A stretch of 5,310 bases of DNA from Candidatus Martarchaeota archaeon (GTDB lineage Archaea > Micrarchaeota > Micrarchaeia > Micrarchaeales > Micrarchaeaceae). Of this stretch, positions 1-5,310 are shown in pieces (position 1 is the stretch's first letter; every line of letters starts with the position of its first letter). The stretch spans positions 1 to 5,310 of the forward strand of contig JAMCZM010000051.1 in NCBI GenBank assembly GCA_023485645.1. The letters are read 5' to 3'. The notes under the pieces were generated by a model. That model had not been told where the DNA came from and searched no databases. It saw nothing but the letters and a program-made list of their open reading frames with translations. The translations under genes and the position numbers were made by a program.

Positions 1-27
1 ATGCACAGCGTTTTAGGTCTCTTGAAA
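1..27 (+). repeat. Inverted repeat arm at the window edge (pairs with 213-239)
   Basis: Positions 1-27 are the exact reverse complement of 213-239; position 28 is the first mismatch. The repeat runs into the left edge and may continue beyond it. In the other arm the sequence is part of the subunit I coiled coil. Here it replaces the expected continuation of the same gene, which points to a fold-back chimera or contig-end artefact. Confidence 0.9.
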
Positions 28-414
28 TTGATGTATCTTCTCTAAAATGCTTATGTTATAATTTATCTGCTTTACTTCAGCATGTATTTTTTCAATCTGT
101 TTTTTTATGAGCACAACATGGCTGTCTATATCTATTTTGTTTGCCATATTTATGAGTTCATCCATATTATTAAACGGTATTTTAGAGTGCTCACTAGATT
201 GCAATAATTGTTTTTCAAGAGACCTAAAACGCTGTGCATATTCTGAAATTCGCTTATAATTCTCATTTAGTTCAGATATAGATACATTAAATTTATTCGG
301 ATCCAATTCATCTATTTGCATTGCGCCAAGCTCATGCAAATTTGATAGTACATGAGCGCTGCTAGATTTTGGTATTATTATAAGCACTTTTTGCATGCGC
401 TCTGATATCAACAA
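13..414 (-). CDS. atpI: A-type ATP synthase subunit I, N-terminal fragment (3' end lost)
   Basis: Subunit I (the a-subunit family) is the membrane stator that carries ions past the K ring; its soluble N-terminal half binds the peripheral stalks. Only about 130 residues of a protein usually over 600 long are present. The N terminus reads MLISERMQKVLIIIP, then AHVLSNLHELGAMQIDEL, the family's opening beta-alpha unit with its conserved LHELG segment, followed by a long coiled coil. No membrane segment is reached. The start is set at TTG 414 for its GGTG and 1 bp gap from H; TTG 426, GTG 423 and ATG 396 are alternatives. The reading frame stops at 13-15, but codons left of about 28 belong to an inverted copy of positions 213-239 in the same gene. 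The last residues QET and the stop are thus probably an assembly or amplification artefact, not a real end. Confidence 0.8.
   Translation of the reverse strand: MLISERMQKVLIIIPKSSSAHVLSNLHELGAMQIDELDPNKFNVSISELNENYKRISEYAQRFRSLEKQLLQSSEHSKIPFNNMDELINMANKIDIDSHVVLIKKQIEKIHAEVKQINYNISILEKIHQFQET
213..239 (-). repeat. Inverted repeat arm inside subunit I (pairs with 1-27)
   Basis: This is the coding copy of the repeat. On the minus strand it encodes AQRFRSLE and flanking bases within the subunit I coiled coil, in an undisturbed reading frame, so it is probably the original copy. The two arms are separated by 185 bp. Confidence 0.9.
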
Positions 415-415
415 A

Positions 416-736
416 TCATACACCAAACTTTTCAGATATTAATTCATCAAATATTGATAACACATCATTCTCGTCCACATCTTTTAGAGTCCCTATTGCA
501 CTCTTGCCCTTTTCGATATATTCTTCACGTTCAAGTTTTGCCTGAGCATGTGCTTTTGAAACATAATCATTATATATGGATTTGCCCTCGCGCTCCGCAT
601 TCTCAATTATTTCTATGGATTCACGTCTCGCATTCTCTAAAATGCGCAATGCCTCCTCCTGTGCCTCTTTTATTTTCTTCTCCTGCAAAACCTCCTCATG
701 CTTTATATGTTTTAGCGTTTCTATATCATGGGCCAA
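416..736 (-). CDS. ahaH: A-type ATP synthase subunit H (peripheral stalk)
   Basis: Subunit H pairs with subunit E in a right-handed coiled coil that forms the peripheral stalk holding the headpiece against the membrane stator I. The product from TTG 736 has 106 residues, the family size. It is almost entirely one charged helix with alanine/isoleucine heptads: HEEVLQEKKIKEAQEEALRI, then ENARRESIEIIENAEREGKS. It ends in the small globular tail DENDVLSIFDELISEKFGV, which resembles AhaH proteins. No ATG exists at the 5' end. TTG 736 is chosen over TTG 748 (110 residues) because of GGTGAT 4 nt upstream. Its TGA stop is 1 bp before the chosen start of subunit I. In most euryarchaeal clusters H is the first gene; here it follows D across a 109 bp gap. 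Low-complexity coiled coils are hard to assign alone, but the context supports the call. Confidence 0.85.
   Translation of the reverse strand: MAHDIETLKHIKHEEVLQEKKIKEAQEEALRILENARRESIEIIENAEREGKSIYNDYVSKAHAQAKLEREEYIEKGKSAIGTLKDVDENDVLSIFDELISEKFGV
422..425 (-). promoter_or_regulatory. Ribosome binding element deciding the subunit I start
   Basis: The minus strand reads GGTG inside the last codons of H, 7 nt before a TTG at 414. The same GGTG element with the same 7 nt spacing precedes subunit F. The in-frame TTG 426 and GTG 423 overlap the element itself and are less likely starts. Confidence 0.5.
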
Positions 737-740
737 TATT

Positions 741-746
741 ATCACC
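741..746 (-). promoter_or_regulatory. Ribosome binding site deciding the subunit H start
   Basis: The minus strand reads GGTGAT, an exact match to part of the 16S 3'-end complement GGAGGTGATCC, ending 4 nt before a TTG at 736. Alternative in-frame starts TTG 748 and GTG 745 overlap or precede this element, so they would leave it unused. Confidence 0.6.
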
Positions 747-756
747 AATAAATGTC

Positions 757-778
757 ATATATACTTAAAATAATATAG
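757..778 (-). promoter_or_regulatory. Possible promoter for the H-I genes
   Basis: Two TATA-like boxes lie upstream of H on the minus strand. CTATATTA (778-771) predicts a start of transcription near 748, leaving a leader of about 12 nt that contains GGTGAT. GTATATAT (764-757) predicts a start near 735, which would make the message leaderless from the TTG at 736. The first fits better with the ribosome binding site. The boxes partly overlap the palindrome cluster. Support is by position and composition only. Confidence 0.4.
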
Positions 779-809
779 CAATAATAGCGCTATTGCAATA
801 ATTGCTATA
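774..809. repeat. Nested short palindromes between D and H
   Basis: Outer arms TATAGCAAT (774-782) and ATTGCTATA (801-809) are perfect inverted repeats. Between them lie the 12 bp palindrome AATAGCGCTATT (783-794) and the overlapping palindrome TATTGCAATA (791-800). Several competing hairpins are possible. The cluster lies between the T-run after D and the start of H, so it could be a regulator-binding site or help termination. In AT-rich DNA some of this symmetry is expected by chance, and I assign no function. Confidence 0.5.
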
Positions 810-837
810 TTTAATACCTTTATTATTGTCGTTATGT

Positions 838-844
838 AAAAAAA
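838..844 (-). terminator. Poly-T run after subunit D, possible archaeal terminator
   Basis: Seven consecutive T on the minus strand begin one base after the D stop codon. A T-run without a needed hairpin is the standard archaeal intrinsic termination signal. Position at the end of D, before a gap with promoter-like boxes, suggests a transcript boundary between F-A-B-D and H-I. Read-through is possible and cannot be judged from sequence. Confidence 0.5.
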
Positions 845-845
845 C

Positions 846-1484
846 TTAATTTGCTTGTCCATTGGCATTTCCAATCTTCCTCTTTATCACTTTAAGTGAT
901 ATTATCTGGTCGCGCTCTATATCCTCAAGTCTCTGTTTTATGTATTTTGCGCGCTGCTGCATTTTTGGCACTACTATATTCTCTATGGCATTTGAGCGGC
1001 GATTTAATTTCTCTATTTCATGAAGCAATCGCTTGAGCGAATTCTGCTTCTCTGCTATCTCTATTAATAATGTTAATAACACCGTATAATTTTTTCGCAC
1101 GTCCTCAATTGATGCGGAAACTGATATAAGCTCATATTTTAAGGATTTATTTTCATTACTCTTCATATTAAGATTCGGTATCTTAACACCCATAACATTA
1201 GATACATTAACACTAATTTGTTCATTGCGCTTTCTTGCAGCAATGCGCTCAAAATTAAGCCTTCCCGCCTGAGCTTCAGCAATCTTTGATGTATCTATAG
1301 CTTTTGATACATATTCAACAACATTCTGGTTCATTAATTGTATCTGCCTTGCAAGCTCAAAAAATTCGAGTATTAATCTGCTGCGCTTCATCTTTAGTAA
1401 GGATAGTCCTTTAGATGCAACCTTTATGCGAGATTTTGTGCGTATTAACTCCAATCTTGTTATTTTAACATCATTTACTGCCAT
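846..1484 (-). CDS. atpD: A-type ATP synthase subunit D (central rotor shaft)
   Basis: Subunit D forms the long antiparallel coiled coil that turns inside the A3B3 hexamer, the counterpart of F-type gamma. The product from this start has 212 residues, the usual size. The N-terminal helix has the family signature VKITRLELIRTKSRIKVASKGLSLLKMKRSRLILEF. The middle has the conserved MGVKIPNLN turn, and the C-terminal helix has NRRSNAIENIVVPKMQQRAKYIKQRLEDIERD. The frame is open back to 1541, but family alignment puts the true N terminus at MAVNDVKITR. An upstream GGGAT, 4 nt before the ATG at 1484, is at the same spacing as the other sites in this cluster. A start at 1502 (MANGIL) cannot be excluded. 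The gene overlaps the end of B by 14 bp. It is followed at once by a T7 run. Confidence 0.93.
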   Translation of the reverse strand: MAVNDVKITRLELIRTKSRIKVASKGLSLLKMKRSRLILEFFELARQIQLMNQNVVEYVSKAIDTSKIAEAQAGRLNFERIAARKRNEQISVNVSNVMGVKIPNLNMKSNENKSLKYELISVSASIEDVRKNYTVLLTLLIEIAEKQNSLKRLLHEIEKLNRRSNAIENIVVPKMQQRAKYIKQRLEDIERDQIISLKVIKRKIGNANGQAN

Positions 1485-2862
1485 TAGTATCCCATTTGCC
1501 ATACTTTTTGATATATTCATCCTTGATTCTCTTTGCCTCATTGACCTCTATGTTTGCCAATAATTCCCAGCTAAGATCCAATGTCTCCTCTATACTTCTA
1601 TCCTCTTTATAATCCTGTGTGACAAACTGCTTCTCAAACTGATCAGCAAATTTTAGATACTTTCTATCGCTTGCGCTTAGCGCCTCCTCCCCAACAATTT
1701 CAGTTAAGCTCCTTAGGTCCTTACCATTTGCATATGAAGCAAATAACTGGTCCGCAACGCCCCTATGATCCTCACGCGTCTTATTCTTACCTATTCCCTG
1801 ATTCATTAATCTAGAAAGTGATGGAAGCACATCTATATTTGGGTATATATTTTTGCGATATAATTCCCGGCTAAGTACAATCTGCCCCTCTGTTATATAC
1901 CCAGTAAGATCTGGTATCGGGTGCGTTATATCATCTCCAGGCATTGTAAGAATTGGAAGTTGGGTGATTGAACCTTTTCTATTCTTTATTTTTCCAGCGC
2001 GCTCATATATGGTTGATAAATCAGTATAAGTATAACCAGGATAGCCTCTTCTTCCAGGAACCTCCTCTCTTGCAGCGGATACCTCGCGAAGCGCCTCCGC
2101 ATAATTGGTCATATCAGTTAATATCACAAGAACATGCATATCCTCCTCATATGCAAGATACTCTGCCGTCGTAAGTGCAAGCCTTGGAAGTATTATACGC
2201 TCCATAGAAGGCTCCGATGATAAATTTAAAAATATAACAGATCGCTCCAACGCCCCGGTATTTTCGAATTCAGTCCTAAAGAAATTTGCCTCTTCGCTAT
2301 TTATTCCTATACCCCCAAAAACCACCGCAAAATCCTCATTTGAGTTTAATATTCTAGCCTGCCTTGCAATCTGCGCAGCTATTCTATTGTGGGGAAGACC
2401 TGAGCTTGAAAATATTGGAAGCTTCTGACCTCTAACAAGTGTATTCATGCAATCTATTGTGGATATACCAGTCTGTATGAATTCGGATGGCTCCTCTCTT
2501 GAATATGGATTTATAGTACCGCCATTTATGTCAAGCTTCTCTTCACTATATATTGGATTGCCATTATCCCTAGGATTTCCCACGCCGTTAAATACTCTTC
2601 CGAGCATGTCGGTACTCACCGCAAGCTGCGCAGTTGTGCCTAAAAAGCGAGCACTCGTTCCCTTTATATTCATGCCGCGCGTTTCACCAAATGATTGTAC
2701 GATTGCAAGCCCGTCTCTACTATCAAGCACCTGACCAGTAACGCGCTCATTATTTGGTGTTACAACTTCAACAAGCTCCCCATATGCAGCATTCTTTACA
2801 CCTTCAACAAAAAGAAGCACATTTGTTATTTGATTTATCGTTTTATAGTATACATCTCCCAT
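1471..2862 (-). CDS. atpB: A-type ATP synthase non-catalytic subunit B
   Basis: Subunit B alternates with A in the hexameric headpiece and contributes to the catalytic interface without hydrolysing ATP itself. The 463-residue length is normal for the family. It carries the degenerate nucleotide loop SSSGLPHN (152-159) in place of a true Walker A, HVLVILTDMTNYAEALRE (243-260), EEVPGRRGYPGYTYTDL (266-282), DDITHPIPDLTGYITEGQI (310-328) and PSLSRLM (347-353), whose arginine is the arginine finger in the family. The first loop residues are SSS where SGS is commoner, a minor change. The ATG start follows GGCGTGAT closely, and the only gap to subunit A is 4 bp. The end of the gene overlaps the start of D by 14 bp. 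The assignment is secure. Confidence 0.98.
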   Translation of the reverse strand: MGDVYYKTINQITNVLLFVEGVKNAAYGELVEVVTPNNERVTGQVLDSRDGLAIVQSFGETRGMNIKGTSARFLGTTAQLAVSTDMLGRVFNGVGNPRDNGNPIYSEEKLDINGGTINPYSREEPSEFIQTGISTIDCMNTLVRGQKLPIFSSSGLPHNRIAAQIARQARILNSNEDFAVVFGGIGINSEEANFFRTEFENTGALERSVIFLNLSSEPSMERIILPRLALTTAEYLAYEEDMHVLVILTDMTNYAEALREVSAAREEVPGRRGYPGYTYTDLSTIYERAGKIKNRKGSITQLPILTMPGDDITHPIPDLTGYITEGQIVLSRELYRKNIYPNIDVLPSLSRLMNQGIGKNKTREDHRGVADQLFASYANGKDLRSLTEIVGEEALSASDRKYLKFADQFEKQFVTQDYKEDRSIEETLDLSWELLANIEVNEAKRIKDEYIKKYGKWDTNGSK

Positions 2863-2866
2863 AATA

Positions 2867-4618
2867 TCACGCCTTTATTACCTCTAATTTTTCTATATCT
2901 AATATAGATTTTTTAACGTCGTTAAAATATGATTCTATATCAGATTCTTTGATAAATTTCATTTTTGCAACCATTGATTTTGCAGCTATTTTCTGCATCT
3001 GTTCTACCACAACACCCTTCTCTATAACAGAACGCTCCATATCATGCAATAGCATTATCGCCTTTAACATAAGATATTGCTTTCTTATCGATGAGAATGT
3101 ATCAACATCATCAAACGCGCTCTGCTGTAAATAATCCTCGCGTATGCTCTTTGCAATATCTAATATCTCCTTCTCTTTTTCTGGAAGCGCATCATATCCT
3201 ACTAGCTGCACGACCTCATTTATCTCAGCCTCCTGCTGCAATATCTCCATTGCCAAGGATTTTAATTTTGTCCAATCCTCACCTATGTTTTTAGCATACC
3301 ATTTTGAAAGATCATCATTATATAAAGAATAGCTGTTAAGCCAATTTATCGATGGGAAATGTCTCCTATTTGCAAGAGATGCATCAAGCGCCCAGAATAC
3401 CCTTGTAACACGAAGTGTATTCTGTGATACGGGTTCAGATATATCACCACCAGGAGGTGATACCGCACCGATTGCGGTTATAGAACCAATAAGCCCATTA
3501 AGTAGTATCACAAGGCCCGCTCTCTCATAAAATTCTGCCACCTTTCTGCCAAGATATGCAGGGTATCCTTCTTCTCCAGGCATCTCCTCTAATCTGCCAG
3601 ATATTTCTCTAAGAGCCTCTGCCCACCTCGAGGTACTATCAGCCATAAGCGCTACGCTATATCCCATATCCCTATAATATTCTGCTATTGTTATTCCAGT
3701 ATATATGCTGGCCTCACGTGCGGCAACGGGCATATTTGATGTATTTGCAATTAATATCGTACGCTCCATTATCGGTTTTTTAGTCTTTGGATCTTTTAAT
3801 TCAGGAAATGTTGATAATATTTCAGTCATCTCATTACCGCGCTCACCGCAACCAACATACACCACAATTTCGCTATCGCTCCACTTTGCTAACTGATGCT
3901 GTATTACAGTCTTTCCTGAACCAAACGGACCTGGAACTGCTGCAGTTCCACCTTTTGAAACGGGAAATAACGTATCTATAACACGCTGCCCTGTTATTAG
4001 TGGTATCTCCGGAGGCTGCTTACCTTTTACAGGTCTTGCAATGCGCACAGGCCAGTATTGCAGCATTTGAATTGACGTCTTTTTATTGCCATTTTTAATA
4101 GTTGCTATATTCTCAACTATTGTATAATCACCCTCCTTTAAGCCATCTATCTTTCCAGATATGCCCTTTGGCACCATCACTTTATGCATTATAAGACTTG
4201 TTTCCTGCACCGTGCCAATTATCATACCCATACTAACCTCCATCCCATTTTCTATTGATGGAACAAAATGCCATTTCTTCTCCACATCTATAGAATCAAC
4301 ATTTATACCTCTTGAGATGAAGTCTCCGCTTTGAACTTTTATTTTATCTAGTGGTCTTTGTATTCCATCAAAAATAGAGCCTAAAAGCCCAGGTGCTAAC
4401 ATCACAGATAACTGCCTATCGGTATTTATTACGGGTTCTCCTGGTCTAAGCCCAGAGGTATCCTCATATACCTGTATTATTGCATCACTGCCAGTTATCT
4501 TTATTATCTCGCCGATCAACTGCAGCTTTCCCACTTTTACAACATCATACATCTTTGGGTCCTCTAACCCTTTTGCTATTACAACAGGTCCAGAAATTCT
4601 ATATATAAAACCATCCAT
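2867..4618 (-). CDS. atpA: A-type ATP synthase catalytic subunit A
   Basis: Subunit A hydrolyses or makes ATP in the A3B3 headpiece on the cytoplasmic side. The product has 583 residues, typical of archaeal A subunits. The N-terminal beta-barrel starts YRISGPVVIAKG. The non-homologous insert that separates A from F-type beta subunits covers roughly residues 110-200. The Walker A loop GPFGSGKT is at 230-237, the catalytic glutamate lies in GCGERGNE (E259), and Walker B is in VALMADSTSRWAEALRE (322-338). EEMPGEEGYPAYL, SPPGGDISEPV and RRHFPSINWL follow, then the helical C-terminal domain. There is no intein at the P-loop, a known intein site in some archaeal A subunits. The start is set at the ATG following GGGAGGTG, not the in-frame GTG 9 bp upstream. 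The gene sits 1 bp after F and 4 bp before B, fitting one transcript. Confidence 0.98.
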   Translation of the reverse strand: MDGFIYRISGPVVIAKGLEDPKMYDVVKVGKLQLIGEIIKITGSDAIIQVYEDTSGLRPGEPVINTDRQLSVMLAPGLLGSIFDGIQRPLDKIKVQSGDFISRGINVDSIDVEKKWHFVPSIENGMEVSMGMIIGTVQETSLIMHKVMVPKGISGKIDGLKEGDYTIVENIATIKNGNKKTSIQMLQYWPVRIARPVKGKQPPEIPLITGQRVIDTLFPVSKGGTAAVPGPFGSGKTVIQHQLAKWSDSEIVVYVGCGERGNEMTEILSTFPELKDPKTKKPIMERTILIANTSNMPVAAREASIYTGITIAEYYRDMGYSVALMADSTSRWAEALREISGRLEEMPGEEGYPAYLGRKVAEFYERAGLVILLNGLIGSITAIGAVSPPGGDISEPVSQNTLRVTRVFWALDASLANRRHFPSINWLNSYSLYNDDLSKWYAKNIGEDWTKLKSLAMEILQQEAEINEVVQLVGYDALPEKEKEILDIAKSIREDYLQQSAFDDVDTFSSIRKQYLMLKAIMLLHDMERSVIEKGVVVEQMQKIAAKSMVAKMKFIKESDIESYFNDVKKSILDIEKLEVIKA

Positions 4619-4619
4619 T

Positions 4620-4952
4620 TTATGCACCTCCCTTTAATCCTTTTATGTCAACGCCCAATACGCGCTTTGCAAGAGCCTCTACCGTCTCGCTCTCAATACC
4701 CGCACCCTTTATCGGTATAAATATTATAAGGGGCTTTAATGAATACTCGAGCCTTCGGGCAGTATTTATATCAATACTTTTTCTTATGCTCTCTGAAACA
4801 AGTAGAAGACCATAAGATCTGCTCTCTATTAATTTATTTATCGTATCCACAGCCTCAACGCCGCTCTTTATGAATATGTCGTTAACGCCAATAAGCTTAA
4901 AACCAAGTACCAGTTCGCGCTCGCCTATTACTGCAATATTCTCATAATCCAT
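4620..4952 (-). CDS. atpF: A-type ATP synthase subunit F
   Basis: Subunit F is a small rotor protein that binds subunit D in the central stalk. The 110-residue product is near the usual size of about 100. It shows the family layout: an N-terminal strand IAVIGERELVLGFKLIGV (about residues 6-23), a central VSES segment (about 53-56) of the CheY-like alpha/beta domain, the strand PLIIFIPIKGAG (about 74-85), and a C-terminal helix ending KRVLGVDIKGL. The ATG start is favoured because the only other upstream codons before an in-frame TAA offer no start, and because GGTG lies 7 nt upstream. The gene ends 1 bp before the start of subunit A, and its last codons contain the A ribosome binding site, which implies coupled translation. 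Confidence 0.95.
   Translation of the reverse strand: MDYENIAVIGERELVLGFKLIGVNDIFIKSGVEAVDTINKLIESRSYGLLLVSESIRKSIDINTARRLEYSLKPLIIFIPIKGAGIESETVEALAKRVLGVDIKGLKGGA
4625..4632 (-). promoter_or_regulatory. Strong ribosome binding site deciding the subunit A start
   Basis: The minus strand reads GGGAGGTG, a strong match to the complement of the 16S rRNA 3' end, ending 6 nt before the ATG at 4618. It lies inside the last codons of subunit F. An in-frame GTG at 4627-4625 is part of this element, so it is very unlikely to be the real start of A. Confidence 0.85.
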
Positions 4953-5000
4953 TATAAAACACCATGGTCGCGCTGCTGCCTGCTCTTATTAATGATTAAA

Positions 5001-5008
5001 ATTATAAA
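5001..5008 (-). promoter_or_regulatory. Possible TATA box for the F-A-B-D genes
   Basis: In the 128 bp gap between C and F the minus strand reads TTTATAAT, close to the archaeal TATA consensus. Its centre predicts a transcription start near 4979, giving a leader of about 27 nt before the F start codon, with a GGTG ribosome-binding element inside it. I see no clear purine-rich BRE upstream. The gap also holds a 6 bp inverted repeat with a 2 nt loop (gaaatt/aatttc, 5077-5090) over the C stop, and no T-run of five or more after C on the minus strand. C may therefore read through into F, with this as an internal promoter. The box could also be chance in AT-rich DNA. Confidence 0.35.
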
Positions 5009-5080
5009 TACCCATACTATTCGCCCAAAATTACTTTATGTAACGCATCAATTTATACAAAATATTTGGCCTTTTTGAAA

Positions 5081-5310
5081 TTAAAATTTCATTATCATGG
5101 CACTTTGCGCACGTTCCCTGTTTATGTCATAATATTTTGTATACCAAATGGCGCGAACTATATCGCGCTCCATCTCTGATTGCAGCATAAATGAGAGAAG
5201 GGTATGAAGTGATATTGGTACCGTATTTAATGCTTCAATATGTTTTTTGTATAGAGCATGCTTTAATGATGCCTCAAAATATGCCATAAGCGGATCCTTC
5301 TTATAGTGCT
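5081..5310 (-). CDS. atpC: A-type ATP synthase subunit C, C-terminal part (5' end outside window)
   Basis: Subunit C (the d-subunit family) sits as a funnel-shaped socket between the central shaft (D, F) and the membrane K ring, coupling their rotation. About 75 residues and a TAA stop are visible. The frame stays open to the right edge, reading HYKKDPL before an internal Met at 5287, so that Met is not the start and the gene continues beyond the window. The visible part matches the conserved C-terminal end of the family: a DP-L-AYFE-SLKHAL segment, then a P-S-(8 residues)-F-L--E-E--I--I stretch (PISLHTLLSFMLQSEMERDI) and a short helical tail. It lies upstream of subunit F in the same direction, which is the usual C-F order. 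The family call is confident from motif and context; the absolute length cannot be judged. Confidence 0.9.
   Translation of the reverse strand, partial: HYKKDPLMAYFEASLKHALYKKHIEALNTVPISLHTLLSFMLQSEMERDIVRAIWYTKYYDINRERAQSAMIMKF

Noticed and set aside
13..15. A genuine stop making subunit I a pseudogene or a split gene
   Set aside because: The stop lies within the inverted copy of 213-239, so a chimeric join explains it better than mutation.
454..773. Open frames on the plus strand opposite subunit H
   Set aside because: They lie antisense to a conserved coiled-coil gene, have Cys/His/Ser-rich composition unlike a folded protein and show no family resemblance.
1485..1541. N-terminal extension of subunit D
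   Set aside because: The extra 19 residues do not fit the family N terminus, which aligns from MAVNDVKITR; the extension only reflects an open frame inside B.
3907..3930. Intein at the P-loop of subunit A, known from some archaea
   Set aside because: GPFGSGKT continues directly into the normal downstream sequence; the protein is 583 residues with no insert.
1968..3981. Plus-strand open frames opposite subunits A and B
   Set aside because: They are antisense shadows of highly conserved catalytic genes, with no ribosome binding sites or recognisable domains.
4625..4627. GTG start for subunit A three codons before the ATG
   Set aside because: The GTG is part of the GGGAGGTG binding site itself, and the ATG at 4618 has ideal spacing.
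4961..4968. Palindrome ACCATGGT before subunit F
   Set aside because: An 8 bp palindrome is expected by chance and partly overlaps the GGTG element; no second copy is seen.
5058..5077. Hairpin terminator after subunit C
   Set aside because: The stem is only about 5 bp of A/T with a G-C end and a 10 nt loop, with no T-run following on the minus strand.

Overview
The window carries most of an archaeal-type (A-type/V-type) ATP synthase cluster. All genes lie on the minus strand, so they read from right to left. In transcription order they are: the C-terminal part of subunit C (cut by the right edge), F, A, B, D, then H, and the N-terminal part of subunit I (cut near the left edge). Coding density is about 95%. 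I see no RNA gene, insertion sequence, CRISPR array or accessory gene. The plus-strand open frames are antisense shadows of the conserved subunits.

The organism is most likely an archaeon. The rotary ATPase is the A-type with a separate small peripheral-stalk subunit H. The DNA is AT-rich with very heavy use of ATA for isoleucine. The short gaps hold TATA-like boxes and a T-run of the archaeal terminator kind. I cannot assign a lineage. A bacterium with a V/A-type enzyme is a less likely alternative.

Layout from right to left: 5310-5081, subunit C end; 5080-4953, a 128 bp gap with a TATA-like box; 4952-1471, F, A, B and D packed with a 1 bp gap (F/A), a 4 bp gap (A/B) and a 14 bp overlap (B/D); 845-737, a 109 bp gap with a T7 run directly after D, a cluster of short palindromes and TATA-like boxes; 736-416, H; 414-13, the start of I, separated from H by 1 bp. 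A and B form the catalytic headpiece, D and F the central rotor shaft, C the coupling to the membrane ring, H (with E) the peripheral stalk, and I the membrane stator. Subunits E and K (the proton/sodium-binding ring) are not in the window.

No new biological system is present. Three points deserve a second look. First, a perfect 27 bp inverted repeat (1-27 against 213-239) breaks subunit I and looks like a fold-back chimera at a contig end. Second, H and I lie after D instead of at the head of the cluster. Third, H and I appear to use TTG start codons, each placed a short, regular distance after a GGTG-type ribosome binding site.
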